Assembly (NCBI GenBank): GCA_910579145.1
Contig: CAJTTQ010000011.1
Coordinates: forward strand, 12,750-52,031
Length of the DNA: 39,282 bases
Direction of reading: 5' to 3'
Source of the DNA: an uncultured Eubacterium sp.
Lineage (GTDB): Bacteria; Bacillota; Clostridia; Lachnospirales; Lachnospiraceae
Part shown: one piece after another, positions 16,223 through 25,487 of the stretch
Numbering within the stretch: the first letter of the stretch is position 1
Layout of the letters: each line of letters opens with the position of its first letter
Translations under genes and position numbers: made by a program
Notes under the pieces: model-generated
Databases searched by the model: none
Told to the model about the DNA's origin: nothing
What the model saw: the letters and a program-made list of their open reading frames with translations, nothing else

Positions 16223-17994
16223 TTTGACACGCCCCCTTTCCCAAACTGTGACTCATAGATCTCACGGTACACCTCACAGCCTGCAAGCAGTTCATCATGT
16301 GTGCCGATGCCCGCTACCGCGCCATCGTCGAGCACGATGATCCGGTCGGACTGCAGAAGGGAAGAGGTCCGCTGCGACACGATAAATAGTGTCGTTCCGC
16401 GCAGGTTCTCACGGATCCCTTTGCGGAGCGCGGCATCGGTCGCGTAATCGAGAGCCGAGGCGCTGTCATCCAAAATAAGGATATCCGGCTTTTTCACGAG
16501 CGCCCGCGCGATCGTCAGACGCTGTCTCTGCCCGCCGGAAAAATTCTTTCCGCCCTGTTCCACGAGCGCATCGAGGCCGCCCTCTTTGGCCCTGACAAAA
16601 TCCGCCGCCTGCGCGGTCGATAACGCCTCCCAGATGTCCTCATCGGTCGCATCGGGACGGCCCCACTGCATATTTGACCGGATCGTCCCGTAAAAGAGCA
16701 CCGCCTTCTGCGGCACGACGCCGATCTTCCCGCGAAGCCTCGCAAGCGGGTACTGCCTCACGTCCACCCCATCCACCGAAAGCTTGCCCGATGTGATGTC
16801 ATAGAAACGGGGGATCAGGTTGACAAGCGACGTCTTACCGGAACCCGTACCGCCGATAACCCCGATCACTTCGCCTTTTTTCGCGGTAAATGTTATATCG
16901 GAAATCGCCTCCTCCGACGACTGCTGATATGTAAATCCCACATGATCAAACACAACCGCATCGTCCGCCGGAACAGATAGTGCCTCAGGTGCCTTCTCCT
17001 GCCCACTACTTCTCTCCAGATACTCCCGCTCACTCACCTCATCCGGCAGGCTCGTCTCCACCTCAAACACATCCTGGATCCGGTTCCCGCAGGCGATCGC
17101 CTTCGTCACCGTAATGATCAGGTTCGCCAGTTTGACAAGTTCAACCAGGATCTGCGACATATAATTCACCAGGGCGACGACCGCGCCCTGTGTGATCAGG
17201 CCCGTATCGACCCGCACGGCGCCCGTCCAGATGAGAACGACCGTAGCGCCGTTGATGATCACGTAAGTAAGCGGGTTCATCAGTGCGGAAATACGTCCGA
17301 CAAACATCTGTACCCGGTTCAGCGCCACATTCGCCTCCTCGAACGTATCAATCTCTTCTTCCTCTTTTCCAAACGCCCGGATGACTCTCGCCCCGGTCAG
17401 GTTTTCCCTCGTGATACCGAGAACGCGGTCCAGCCCCGTCTGCACCTTGCGGTAGAGCGGGATGCTGGCAAACATAACGCCAAACACGACGATCGACAAA
17501 AGCGGGATTGCCACGACAAAGATCAGGGCCGCCTTTACATCGATCGTAAATGCCATGATCATCGCTCCTAACACGATAAACGGCGAGCGCAGGAACAGGC
17601 GCAGCACGAGGTTCACGCCGGACTGTACCTGATTCGCGTCACTCGTCATACGGGTAATGAGGCTCGTCGAGCCGAGACGGTCGATCTCCGCATACGAAAG
17701 CGTCTCGATGTGGCGAAATAGCGCCGATTTCATTTTCGTGGAAAAGCCGACAGCCGCCTTTGCCGCGAAATACTGCGCCGTCAGCGAAGACGCCAGTCCC
17801 ACCGCTGCCAAAAGCAGCAGCACGCCTCCCATCCCAAATACATATCCCGTATCGCCGCCCCCGATCCCCTTATCAATGATCGATGCCATGACGAGCGGCA
17901 CCATCAGTTCAAAGGATGCTTCGAGCAGCTTAAACAGCGGCCCCAGCACCGATTCCTTTTTATAATCTTTTAAATATACAAGTAATTTCCACAT
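16219..17994 (-). CDS. ABC exporter half-transporter, degenerate-site subunit
   Basis: A 591-residue partner of the next gene. TM domain ~15-305, Walker A GGTGSGKT (381-388) and signature FSGGQ (485-489) are intact. Walker B is LILDD, with aspartate D510 in place of the catalytic glutamate, and the H-loop histidine is glutamine (VSQR, Q541). Together with the LSQGQ partner this makes one consensus and one degenerate nucleotide site, as in TM287/288 and BmrCD. The ATG lies two bases after the YfhO stop, with GAGGT formed by the last YfhO codons, so translation of the exporter is tied to YfhO. Confidence 0.93.
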   Translation of the reverse strand: MWKLLVYLKDYKKESVLGPLFKLLEASFELMVPLVMASIIDKGIGGGDTGYVFGMGGVLLLLAAVGLASSLTAQYFAAKAAVGFSTKMKSALFRHIETLSYAEIDRLGSTSLITRMTSDANQVQSGVNLVLRLFLRSPFIVLGAMIMAFTIDVKAALIFVVAIPLLSIVVFGVMFASIPLYRKVQTGLDRVLGITRENLTGARVIRAFGKEEEEIDTFEEANVALNRVQMFVGRISALMNPLTYVIINGATVVLIWTGAVRVDTGLITQGAVVALVNYMSQILVELVKLANLIITVTKAIACGNRIQDVFEVETSLPDEVSEREYLERSSGQEKAPEALSVPADDAVVFDHVGFTYQQSSEEAISDITFTAKKGEVIGVIGGTGSGKTSLVNLIPRFYDITSGKLSVDGVDVRQYPLARLRGKIGVVPQKAVLFYGTIRSNMQWGRPDATDEDIWEALSTAQAADFVRAKEGGLDALVEQGGKNFSGGQRQRLTIARALVKKPDILILDDSASALDYATDAALRKGIRENLRGTTLFIVSQRTSSLLQSDRIIVLDDGAVAGIGTHDELLAGCEVYREIYESQFGKGGVSK

Positions 17995-17996
17995 CG

Positions 17997-20744
17997 CTAT
18001 ACCTCTTTTCTAGGCGACTTGTCACGAAAAGGTGTCCTCTTCCTGCGAAAGTAAGCCGTAATGAAAATCGTAACTGCCACCCCGAACGCGCTTACTGCTG
18101 CCCCGGCCGCGATTCCCGGCGAAGCGTACTCCAGACGGATGTCGTGTTCGCCCTCTTCCAGCCACGCGCCGGTATACCACTTATTCACCGCGCAGATCTC
18201 CGTCTCCTCTCCGTCCACAAAAAGAGTATACCCTTTTTTATACGGAACGGCAAGACATAAAACTTTCGGGGCCGACACAGAAATCTTACCTGAAATACTG
18301 CCATCCTTCCCGACCTTTATATCCCGCAGGCTCTCGGCACACAGTTTTTCCATTTTCTGCGTCAGATCGTCCACAGGCACCTCAACGAGTTCGATATTAT
18401 CGATCCGGTATTCGGCCGGGCCGTTCAGCGTACAAGTCAGGCTCTTTTCCACCTCATCTGCCGTTCCTTCGGGCTGGCGAACCGTTCCTTCGGACTGGAT
18501 AACCTCCCCTTTGGGCAGGCTTCCCAGCTGGATCACATAATCATCCCTGCCAAAGTAAAAATCATACCGCGGATCCGAGATCAGGAAAATTTTCGAACTC
18601 TTTCCCATCTTCACTTTTCCCCAGAGGCTGCTCTTCTCGGAACGGGCAAGTTCCATCCCCGTCAGGCGCAGATAATATTCCCGCCCCGGCTTCATCGTAA
18701 AATCAATGCGGAAACTTCCATTTTTCCCGCTGATCTTTAATTTCCCATCCTCCCAGACAAGATCTTTTATATCCGTCATATCAAATGGCAGCGACTCCGC
18801 GCCGCTCTGTATTTCCCCCTGTGCCATCCCCGATGACAACGCCTTTTCATACAGGTGTCCGCCCGGCGCTAACACCGCCGACGCCGAAAGCGTATCCTGC
18901 CGCTCAAACACATCGGCACGGTCATAATCGTCCTCACTCACGAAACGGTCATATGTATAGCCGATCGAAGTCTCATTCGTATTTTCGTACAATCCCTTCA
19001 CGCCGTCCACCGGCCGGAACCCGTAGGGAACGAGAGCCTGCTCCCGGCATGCGGCGTACTTCGTACCAGCGAGGTTTTCCAAAACCGCGCGACCGTCATT
19101 TCCCAGAACACGGTGGCTGTACATGAGATCCGGCGTATTGCCGAGCGACATCATATATTCGCAGTATCCGGCATTGATGACGCTGTAATAGAGCGAAATA
19201 CCGGGATAGCCGGCTACGACTGCCTGGTTCGGGTTTTCCCCGTGATGCAGCATCACATCGAGCCGCGCGAGCCCGTCACCCTCCTCGTTCATCCGTTTTT
19301 TCGCCTCGCGGACAGGCCGGTCGGACGTATAGGCGTGGCGCACCTGACCGGCGTCCATATACGCATCTGCCATACCAGCACCAAAGCCCTGGTAGATCAG
19401 ATTGATATTCCCGATGAGGTTCACGCAGACCAGGCCGCATACCACGCGCCGCCGCCAGACCCGGTCTGTGATACAGCAGAGCGCCGCCAGCGTCGCGCCG
19501 AGAACGAGTACCATGAATACAGCGGGCCGCCATCCGTCCGTTCCGGATAACAGAAGGCAAATCCCGCCATAAATGGCAGACGCCAGACACAGCCCCCGCT
19601 GCTCCTTTTTCTCCAGTTCCAAAAGGTCTGGCAGCATGCGCACGAAAACGACCGAGAGAAAAAACGCCGGCAGAAACATAAACCGGTTTGTCACATAGAC
19701 AAATCCATTCATCAGAAAACCCACAAACGGCGACGCGACCGCAAGCAGGCAGAGGGCCACGCCGTTTCGGAGCAGAACCGACACGCGGTCTTTTTTCCTC
19801 ACAAGCACATACAGCGCCGCAAAAACGATCACGGCCATCGAAGCGTAACCGACTGCCGCGGCATCGTTATTTTCCGTGACCATAATAAATTTTGTCACCA
19901 TATTTTTATAATATTCCAGATCATACACGAACAGGGAAGAAAGGGACGTGTGCGCCTCCGTGCGGCTGCTCCCCGCGTAACCGCAGGCGATCGGCACGAT
20001 GAGGACTCCTGCCATGAGCACGCCGCCAGACCCTGCCGCCAGGCAAGCCAGTCCATCCGCCGCCATATCCTTACCGCATTTCCCATATTTAACGTAACTC
20101 CGCCCCGCAAAATAGACGACCGCCCCTATCACGATCATATAAAAAAAGTAATAACTGCTCATGACACACAAAAAAACGCTGACACATAAAAACAGCGGAC
20201 GCTTCTTTGTCATCACCCGCTCGATCCCGCACAGAATGAGAGGCAGATACAGGAGCGCATTGAGAAAAAACGGGTCTTTGAACGACCAGACCGCAAACCC
20301 GCAAAATGCGTATACAAGCGCGCCAAACACGCTGTCCTTTTTCCGCAGCTTCACTTCCCCACCATATACGAGGAAGGCGATGCCGGCCAGATACAACCGC
20401 AGAACGACGAGCACATCGTACAGATACTCCGTATACCGGGACGGCACGAGCGCGCTAAACAGCGTGAGCGGATCCCCGAGCCCGTAATTGGCGAACGTCG
20501 TTAAAAGATCCTCCCCCTGCCCGACCGTGTAATCAACCATCGGGATCTGAAAGGAACCGTGCAGCACTTCCGACACGATACTCCGGTAATAGCGCCCGAG
20601 ATACTCGAGCGCCGGATAATACTGCCGGTATCCGTCGCTTTTCCATACAAAACTCTTCCCCGTCACAAAAAACACAAGAAAGCCGAGAAAAAAGACGACG
20701 AAAAACAGGCCGGTATACGTTAGAAACATGGATTTCCTCTTCAT
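17997..20744 (-). CDS. YfhO family membrane protein (polymer glycosylation)
   Basis: A 915-residue membrane protein. The first ~480 residues hold about a dozen TM helices with the YfhO/GT-C pattern: DGYRQYYPALEYLGRYYR in the first outer loop and the acidic GQGEDLLTTFANYGLGDP. A soluble C-terminal domain with beta strands follows, then one final TM helix (~885-905) and a basic tail. In Bacillus and Listeria, YfhO-type proteins act with a CsbB-type glycosyltransferase to glycosylate lipoteichoic or wall teichoic acid outside the membrane. Here the partner could be the GT2 protein encoded just upstream, whose stop overlaps this ATG (ATGA). The sugar is unknown. Confidence 0.85.
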   Translation of the reverse strand: MKRKSMFLTYTGLFFVVFFLGFLVFFVTGKSFVWKSDGYRQYYPALEYLGRYYRSIVSEVLHGSFQIPMVDYTVGQGEDLLTTFANYGLGDPLTLFSALVPSRYTEYLYDVLVVLRLYLAGIAFLVYGGEVKLRKKDSVFGALVYAFCGFAVWSFKDPFFLNALLYLPLILCGIERVMTKKRPLFLCVSVFLCVMSSYYFFYMIVIGAVVYFAGRSYVKYGKCGKDMAADGLACLAAGSGGVLMAGVLIVPIACGYAGSSRTEAHTSLSSLFVYDLEYYKNMVTKFIMVTENNDAAAVGYASMAVIVFAALYVLVRKKDRVSVLLRNGVALCLLAVASPFVGFLMNGFVYVTNRFMFLPAFFLSVVFVRMLPDLLELEKKEQRGLCLASAIYGGICLLLSGTDGWRPAVFMVLVLGATLAALCCITDRVWRRRVVCGLVCVNLIGNINLIYQGFGAGMADAYMDAGQVRHAYTSDRPVREAKKRMNEEGDGLARLDVMLHHGENPNQAVVAGYPGISLYYSVINAGYCEYMMSLGNTPDLMYSHRVLGNDGRAVLENLAGTKYAACREQALVPYGFRPVDGVKGLYENTNETSIGYTYDRFVSEDDYDRADVFERQDTLSASAVLAPGGHLYEKALSSGMAQGEIQSGAESLPFDMTDIKDLVWEDGKLKISGKNGSFRIDFTMKPGREYYLRLTGMELARSEKSSLWGKVKMGKSSKIFLISDPRYDFYFGRDDYVIQLGSLPKGEVIQSEGTVRQPEGTADEVEKSLTCTLNGPAEYRIDNIELVEVPVDDLTQKMEKLCAESLRDIKVGKDGSISGKISVSAPKVLCLAVPYKKGYTLFVDGEETEICAVNKWYTGAWLEEGEHDIRLEYASPGIAAGAAVSAFGVAVTIFITAYFRRKRTPFRDKSPRKEV

Positions 20745-23233
20745 AGTCCATACCTCTCCCTGTCACGTTTTTCCTTGATCTTATCCTTTGTCGTCAGTTT
20801 GTATTTGATCTCCCTGATCTCCCTGGCGCTCAAAACGAGACTGCGGATAATGACGATATAACGGATCTCTGGCTCCCACTGTTTCAGCCACGCTGCCATA
20901 TGCTCATCGAGCTTGTCCTTCTCGATGAAAAACAGCGTGCGTTCCAGGGAATATTTCTGCAAAAAAGCGTCTAATCCCTTTTTATTTTTCATTCCCGGAA
21001 GATAGGCGATATTCCGGCGCTGCTTCTTATTCTTTTTCCGCCCGTACGGGCTGAACAGCTCTGCACATTGACTTTGGAGTGTCTCCGCCCTGAAGGCAGT
21101 ATTGATGCCTTTATTATCTTGTCCGCCCGTGCCATCCTCTACAGAGATTTCTATACCGTTCACCCATTCCACAACCTCATCCATATGGGAAAATGTCGGG
21201 ACCGACAGCGCTCCATCCTCATGCAGTCCCTGGCTCCACGCCACATCTGCCTCGTTCGTCACAAAACGGCACACCGGTTTTTCGAGCGCCTTCATCAGAT
21301 AAAGTTCTTCGCCGTATTCTCCGATCAGCCCCTGGCATCCGGCGAGAGCTTCCGTCGCTTCCACCCCGTCCGGCAAAAACTCGATATGCTTCCACAGATT
21401 TTCTTTGAACCGCCTGCGCACGAGCCGCGGAAAACAGACCAGGATCTTCCGGCCGTCCCCGATCCGCTCGTCCAGTTCAGTCAGCTTTTTTCTCAGATCG
21501 CTCAAAAACAAATAACACTTGGAATCCTTTAACCCCGGAAACTTTTTGACCGAAGGCGCATAGGCGATACGGACGACGGACTCTGTCGCCGAAACCGCCG
21601 ATTCCCTCGCAGATTCCGACTCCCATGCCGCCGGACAGCCGGCCGTGGGCAGCCAGTCCCGGAAAAAATCGGAAACCGATACAAATACCCCTTTGTCACA
21701 GCACACCTCGTCCAAATGATAACAGCGCAGAAGAGGGATAAACTGCTCCTTCCACTCCGCCGGAAATAAAATGGCGTCAGCCTGCGCGAGACTGAACTGT
21801 ATGCTCTGCATATTTTTCGTCTCATATGGCACTTCGACTCCCTGTGCGGCGAGCGAAGGCATAAAATCCGTAAAAATAAATTTCTGCCCCTTCCTCTTTC
21901 GGTAAAACCCGGCAAACGAACGGTTCGTCACGACATATGCTGCCGTGGCCAGCACTTCGAGATAACGCTCGCCCGTCATATCTAAAAGCGTAACACCGGC
22001 TGTCTCCCCGCGCCGTTTTAACTGCGCGCGGATCTTTTCCAGCTTGCCGCCATCGGCCGCCGCAATATACACCTCGTACGTACCGCAGACGTCCAGCAGC
22101 TTCTTCAGATAATAACCACTGCCGCAGAAATCGTTTCCGCGGTAACACTCGATCAAAACCCTGTTCTTCTCCAGCTTTTTGGCCGACACAAACGCATCAA
22201 ACACTTCCGCGCGGCGCGGTGCCTTTTTCTTCTGTCCGCCCGTCAGCCATTTTTCCTTATCAAATTCCTCATCCAGATTTTTCCCGTCCTCCTCTTCGCT
22301 CTGTTTGCCGGCGAGCAGCTCCTGAACCTCCGTAAACTGCGGCGATTCCCGCCACCCCGGAAACGACCCGTCGAGGAGCGAGTGGGCGCGCTCGGTAAAC
22401 TCCTGTTTAAACATCACATTCCCCGAAGTTTTCATTTCCTCAAAACGCGCGTAAATATGGCGGATATTAAAAAACAAGAGGATCGGATAAAAGCGCTCAA
22501 ATTCTCCCCGGCGTCGGTACGCCTCGTTCATGATCTGCAGCGCGTCTATGATCTGCCCGTGCTTTTCATTAAATGTGCTGACTGTACTCCCCTTCCGGTC
22601 TTTGATATAATAATACAATCTCTCATGAACCCTGCCGACCTTTCTGGCATCTAAAAAGAGCGGGAAGATCGCGCACAGATCCTCAAAGATCAGCCCGCTC
22701 GGAAACTGGAATCCCGAGCGCTCGAGCAGTTCCCTCGTAAACAGCTTATTCCACGGATACGGTGAATTCACTTTCAGGATCTGCGGATTTTCATAGATAC
22801 TCTGGTCAAACTCCCCCTGATATCCGGTCTGGTACGACTTCACCACACCGGTCACGTCATTACAGCCAAAATAGCCGCATGTCACGAGGTCGCATCCCTT
22901 TTCCTCTGCCTCGCGGTACAAAAGCTCATACATATCCGCGCGCGCGAAATCATCACTGTCCACAAATCCGATATATTCCCCGGTCGCTTTCGTCATTCCG
23001 AAATTCCGCGCCTTCGCCTGTCCCTGGTTCTGCTGAAAATACGGAAACACCTTTTCTGGAAAACGTTCCGCAAATTCCTCGATGATATCACCGGTCCGGT
23101 CCGTACTGCCGTCATTGACCACGATGACCTCCAGATTCGGATACGTCTGGTTCACGAGGGAATCCAAACACCTCCGAATATATTTCTCTACATTGTAAGC
23201 CGGTACGATCACACTGATCTTCTTTTCTGTCAC
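20741..23233 (-). CDS. GT2 glycosyltransferase fused to a degenerate TagF-like domain
   Basis: An 830-residue cytoplasmic protein. Residues 1-~240 are a GT-A family 2 glycosyltransferase: SVIVPAYNVEKYI, VVNDGSTDRT, the metal-binding DSDD (92-95), and the later LIFEDL acidic motif. After a charged linker (~300-340), residues ~350-720 follow the strand order of TagB/TagF glycerophosphotransferases (LIECYRGNDFCGSG, AAYVVTNRSF, IAYAPSV). The catalytic HGT motif is absent, however: the matching stretch reads FIFTDFMPS (453-460). The later DYSS motif is also lost (LIGEYGEEL). The start is GTG with GGAGG 7 nt upstream, overlapping the ligase stop (GTGA). The fused domain may bind or position a polymer rather than polymerise it. 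Confidence 0.85.
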   Translation of the reverse strand: MTEKKISVIVPAYNVEKYIRRCLDSLVNQTYPNLEVIVVNDGSTDRTGDIIEEFAERFPEKVFPYFQQNQGQAKARNFGMTKATGEYIGFVDSDDFARADMYELLYREAEEKGCDLVTCGYFGCNDVTGVVKSYQTGYQGEFDQSIYENPQILKVNSPYPWNKLFTRELLERSGFQFPSGLIFEDLCAIFPLFLDARKVGRVHERLYYYIKDRKGSTVSTFNEKHGQIIDALQIMNEAYRRRGEFERFYPILLFFNIRHIYARFEEMKTSGNVMFKQEFTERAHSLLDGSFPGWRESPQFTEVQELLAGKQSEEEDGKNLDEEFDKEKWLTGGQKKKAPRRAEVFDAFVSAKKLEKNRVLIECYRGNDFCGSGYYLKKLLDVCGTYEVYIAAADGGKLEKIRAQLKRRGETAGVTLLDMTGERYLEVLATAAYVVTNRSFAGFYRKRKGQKFIFTDFMPSLAAQGVEVPYETKNMQSIQFSLAQADAILFPAEWKEQFIPLLRCYHLDEVCCDKGVFVSVSDFFRDWLPTAGCPAAWESESARESAVSATESVVRIAYAPSVKKFPGLKDSKCYLFLSDLRKKLTELDERIGDGRKILVCFPRLVRRRFKENLWKHIEFLPDGVEATEALAGCQGLIGEYGEELYLMKALEKPVCRFVTNEADVAWSQGLHEDGALSVPTFSHMDEVVEWVNGIEISVEDGTGGQDNKGINTAFRAETLQSQCAELFSPYGRKKNKKQRRNIAYLPGMKNKKGLDAFLQKYSLERTLFFIEKDKLDEHMAAWLKQWEPEIRYIVIIRSLVLSAREIREIKYKLTTKDKIKEKRDRERYGL

Positions 23234-24666
23234 TCTGCTGCCTCCTTTTCCTCAAGCGTCGTCTCAAACATATCCCCGAACGCAAACCAGTACGCAAACG
23301 CCGGAAACACTTCAAACGGCAGAAACAGGCATTCCGTCATGGTCGCGACCACAAACCCCACACATATGGCAGGGATCAAAAACGCGTAGGTCGCATTTCT
23401 CCTGCGGTTCGTGGTATAAAAAATGATGGAGCGGATCAGGCTCAGCACCGTGATCACGGTGTAAAAAAGCATGCTGACCACACCATATGTATAAGCAAAC
23501 TGCAGCCAGTTATTATGTGCGTGTGAAACCTTTTTCCCATTGATGATCAGCCGCACCCTCTTATGCCCCCACAGATTCAGCTTCTTCATATAAGCCTTGT
23601 AGATCGTGATGCGCCCGGACGATATTTTATTCAGCGTCTCGCTGCTGTCGAGGCTTTTCACGAGCCGCCCCCAGATACTATTATCTTCCAGCGTCTTTTC
23701 GGGGAGATCGATACTCTCAAACGCGTCCGACTCTGCTAACACCTTGTCCCCGATGTCCTCGATCTTTTCCCCGTTGGAGAGGTAGAGCACATCTTCGTCA
23801 AACATCATCTTATGCCCGACCAGTTCCGGCAGATGGCGGACGCCGGCATAAAACAATGGATAACAGAGAGCCGTAACGACGGCCAGCGACAGGAGTCCTT
23901 TTATAAACCCCCGGAACATCCCCTGCTTTTTCCCCATATAAAGCCGCAGTACGATCCACAAAATGAGGATCGAACCGATGGCAAGCATCGCCGTCCTCGC
24001 CTGCGATACCGAGAGGTAAAACAGGACGAGCGCCAGCTGCACGTACGTAAAAAAACTTTTCTTAAACGTCTTTCCCGTCTCGACGTTCCAGTCCAGGTCG
24101 GACATATAAACGGCAAAGATCACGTATAAATACAAGCCAAACGTATTGGGATTCGTAAAGATCCCCGCATACCGGCCGCCCTCAAAAAACGGGCGGAACA
24201 AAAAGGAAATGACAGCCATCAGCAAAAAAGAGCCCTTTACCGCGTTCTTGAACGACTTCCAGAGAAGATCCTTCCTGCTGTTATTCTGCCACACAAAAAA
24301 TACTCCGGTAAACACAAAAGCTAAAATAATACCGAGCCCGCACGCCTTCTTACTCACGAAAAGATCCGAAACGGTAAACACGGCGCACATGCCAAACCAC
24401 GCGATGCTGACCGATGTTCGCCAGGGCTTGCGCTCCAGCCTCTTATCCAGCGAAAGAAGCGCGATAAGAAGCATCAAAAAAATACCGCATGCCGTGTTAT
24501 AAAAATAGCTCTCCTTCAGCAACACATACCGAACAATGCAAAAAAGCACGAGATCGGCCACAAAACATGCCGTTAATAAAAAATATCTGACTTTTGGACG
24601 TATTTTCCCCATGATCGGTATCCACGGGGATAAAAGACTGATAAACAGATCCTGAAGCCAATTCAT
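23230..24666 (-). CDS. O-antigen ligase/polymerase-like membrane protein (Wzy_C family)
   Basis: A 478-residue membrane protein with about a dozen TM helices. Family marks are NPNTFGLYLYV, SQARTAMLAIG just before a TM helix, a long outer loop (~270-385), and the histidine-containing HAHNNWLQFAYTYG. Such proteins polymerise lipid-linked oligosaccharides (Wzy) or ligate them to an acceptor (WaaL); the two roles cannot be separated by sequence reading. The start follows GGAG with a 7-nt gap. It lies 21 bp after the initiating sugar transferase gene and overlaps the next gene by 4 bp. No Wzx flippase is in the window. Confidence 0.85.
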   Translation of the reverse strand: MNWLQDLFISLLSPWIPIMGKIRPKVRYFLLTACFVADLVLFCIVRYVLLKESYFYNTACGIFLMLLIALLSLDKRLERKPWRTSVSIAWFGMCAVFTVSDLFVSKKACGLGIILAFVFTGVFFVWQNNSRKDLLWKSFKNAVKGSFLLMAVISFLFRPFFEGGRYAGIFTNPNTFGLYLYVIFAVYMSDLDWNVETGKTFKKSFFTYVQLALVLFYLSVSQARTAMLAIGSILILWIVLRLYMGKKQGMFRGFIKGLLSLAVVTALCYPLFYAGVRHLPELVGHKMMFDEDVLYLSNGEKIEDIGDKVLAESDAFESIDLPEKTLEDNSIWGRLVKSLDSSETLNKISSGRITIYKAYMKKLNLWGHKRVRLIINGKKVSHAHNNWLQFAYTYGVVSMLFYTVITVLSLIRSIIFYTTNRRRNATYAFLIPAICVGFVVATMTECLFLPFEVFPAFAYWFAFGDMFETTLEEKEAAE

Positions 24667-24687
24667 TCTCTTTCTCCATTTCTGGTA

Positions 24688-25368
24688 TCAAAAAAACACC
24701 GCTGCAACCGTGCGAACTAAGATCACCAGATCTCGCGCAAACGAAAACTCCCTGATATACTGCAGATTGTATTCCATTTTCGCCGGAAGGATCTGATTTA
24801 CATAGGTCTCATCCACATCCTTCCCGGCGGACAACAGTTTCTCCTCATCCTTGTATTCGATGCTCGCCGTCGATGTGACGCCGGCTGGCATCAGAAGGGT
24901 CGCATACATTTCCGGCGCGTAGCGCGCCACATATTTTTCTACCTCCGGTCTTGTCCCGACAAAACTCATATCGCCCCTGACAATGTTAAATAACTGGGGA
25001 AGTTCATCCAGACGCACCTTTCTCAAAAATTTCCCGATCTTCGTCACGCGGGCATCCCCGCTCACCGTCACCTGGGAACCCTTCTCCGGCGCTCCGGCCA
25101 CCATCGTGCGGAACTTGTAGATCTGAAATCTCTTCCCGTATGTAGTAACCCGGATCTGACGAAAGATCACCCCGCCAGAAGATGTCACGCCGACCGCGGT
25201 CCCGATCACGAGCATCACCGGACTGAGCAATACGATCAATATGAGAGACATCATAAGATCAAATACCCGCTTACACGCGAGCGATCCCCGTTTTTTCAAG
25301 AGGCTCTCGTAATAGGGCCTCGTCTCTTCGCATCTCATTTGATCCGGCAGCTCTTCCCAATTTTTCAT
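24688..25368 (-). CDS. Initiating sugar transferase (undecaprenyl-phosphate phosphoglycosyltransferase, PglC/WcaJ C-terminal type)
   Basis: A 226-residue bacterial sugar transferase of the short monotopic type. After a hydrophobic re-entrant helix (~33-58, VFDLMMSLILIVLLSPVMLVIG) come IYKFRTM, the catalytic RLDELPQL (Asp-Glu dyad), GDMSFVGTRPE and MPAGVTSTASI. It moves a sugar 1-phosphate from a UDP-sugar to undecaprenyl phosphate, starting a surface repeat unit. The ATG follows GAGGAG with a 5-nt gap. The spacer in front of it consists of 24-bp tandem repeats. The sugar is unknown; the DegT aminotransferase upstream suggests an amino sugar such as a bacillosamine type. Confidence 0.92.
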   Translation of the reverse strand: MKNWEELPDQMRCEETRPYYESLLKKRGSLACKRVFDLMMSLILIVLLSPVMLVIGTAVGVTSSGGVIFRQIRVTTYGKRFQIYKFRTMVAGAPEKGSQVTVSGDARVTKIGKFLRKVRLDELPQLFNIVRGDMSFVGTRPEVEKYVARYAPEMYATLLMPAGVTSTASIEYKDEEKLLSAGKDVDETYVNQILPAKMEYNLQYIREFSFARDLVILVRTVAAVFF

Positions 25369-25390
25369 ACCAACTCCTCACTTCTCCATA

Positions 25391-25486
25391 CTTACTACTC
25401 CCCACTTTACCAAACTTCCACCCCCCCATTTTGCCAAACTTCCAACCCTCCATTTTGCCAAACTTCCTACCCCCCATTTTGCCAAA
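25391..25486. repeat. 24-bp tandem repeat, four copies
   Basis: Four adjacent 24-bp units at 25391, 25415, 25439 and 25463. Copies 2-4 share CTTCC at the start and CCATTTTGCCAAA at the end; copy 1 is more diverged, and partial units flank both sides. The array fills the whole spacer between the DegT stop and the ribosome site of the sugar transferase gene. A 24-bp unit keeps all frames open, but no believable protein starts here. Confidence 0.9.
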
Positions 25487-25487
25487 C

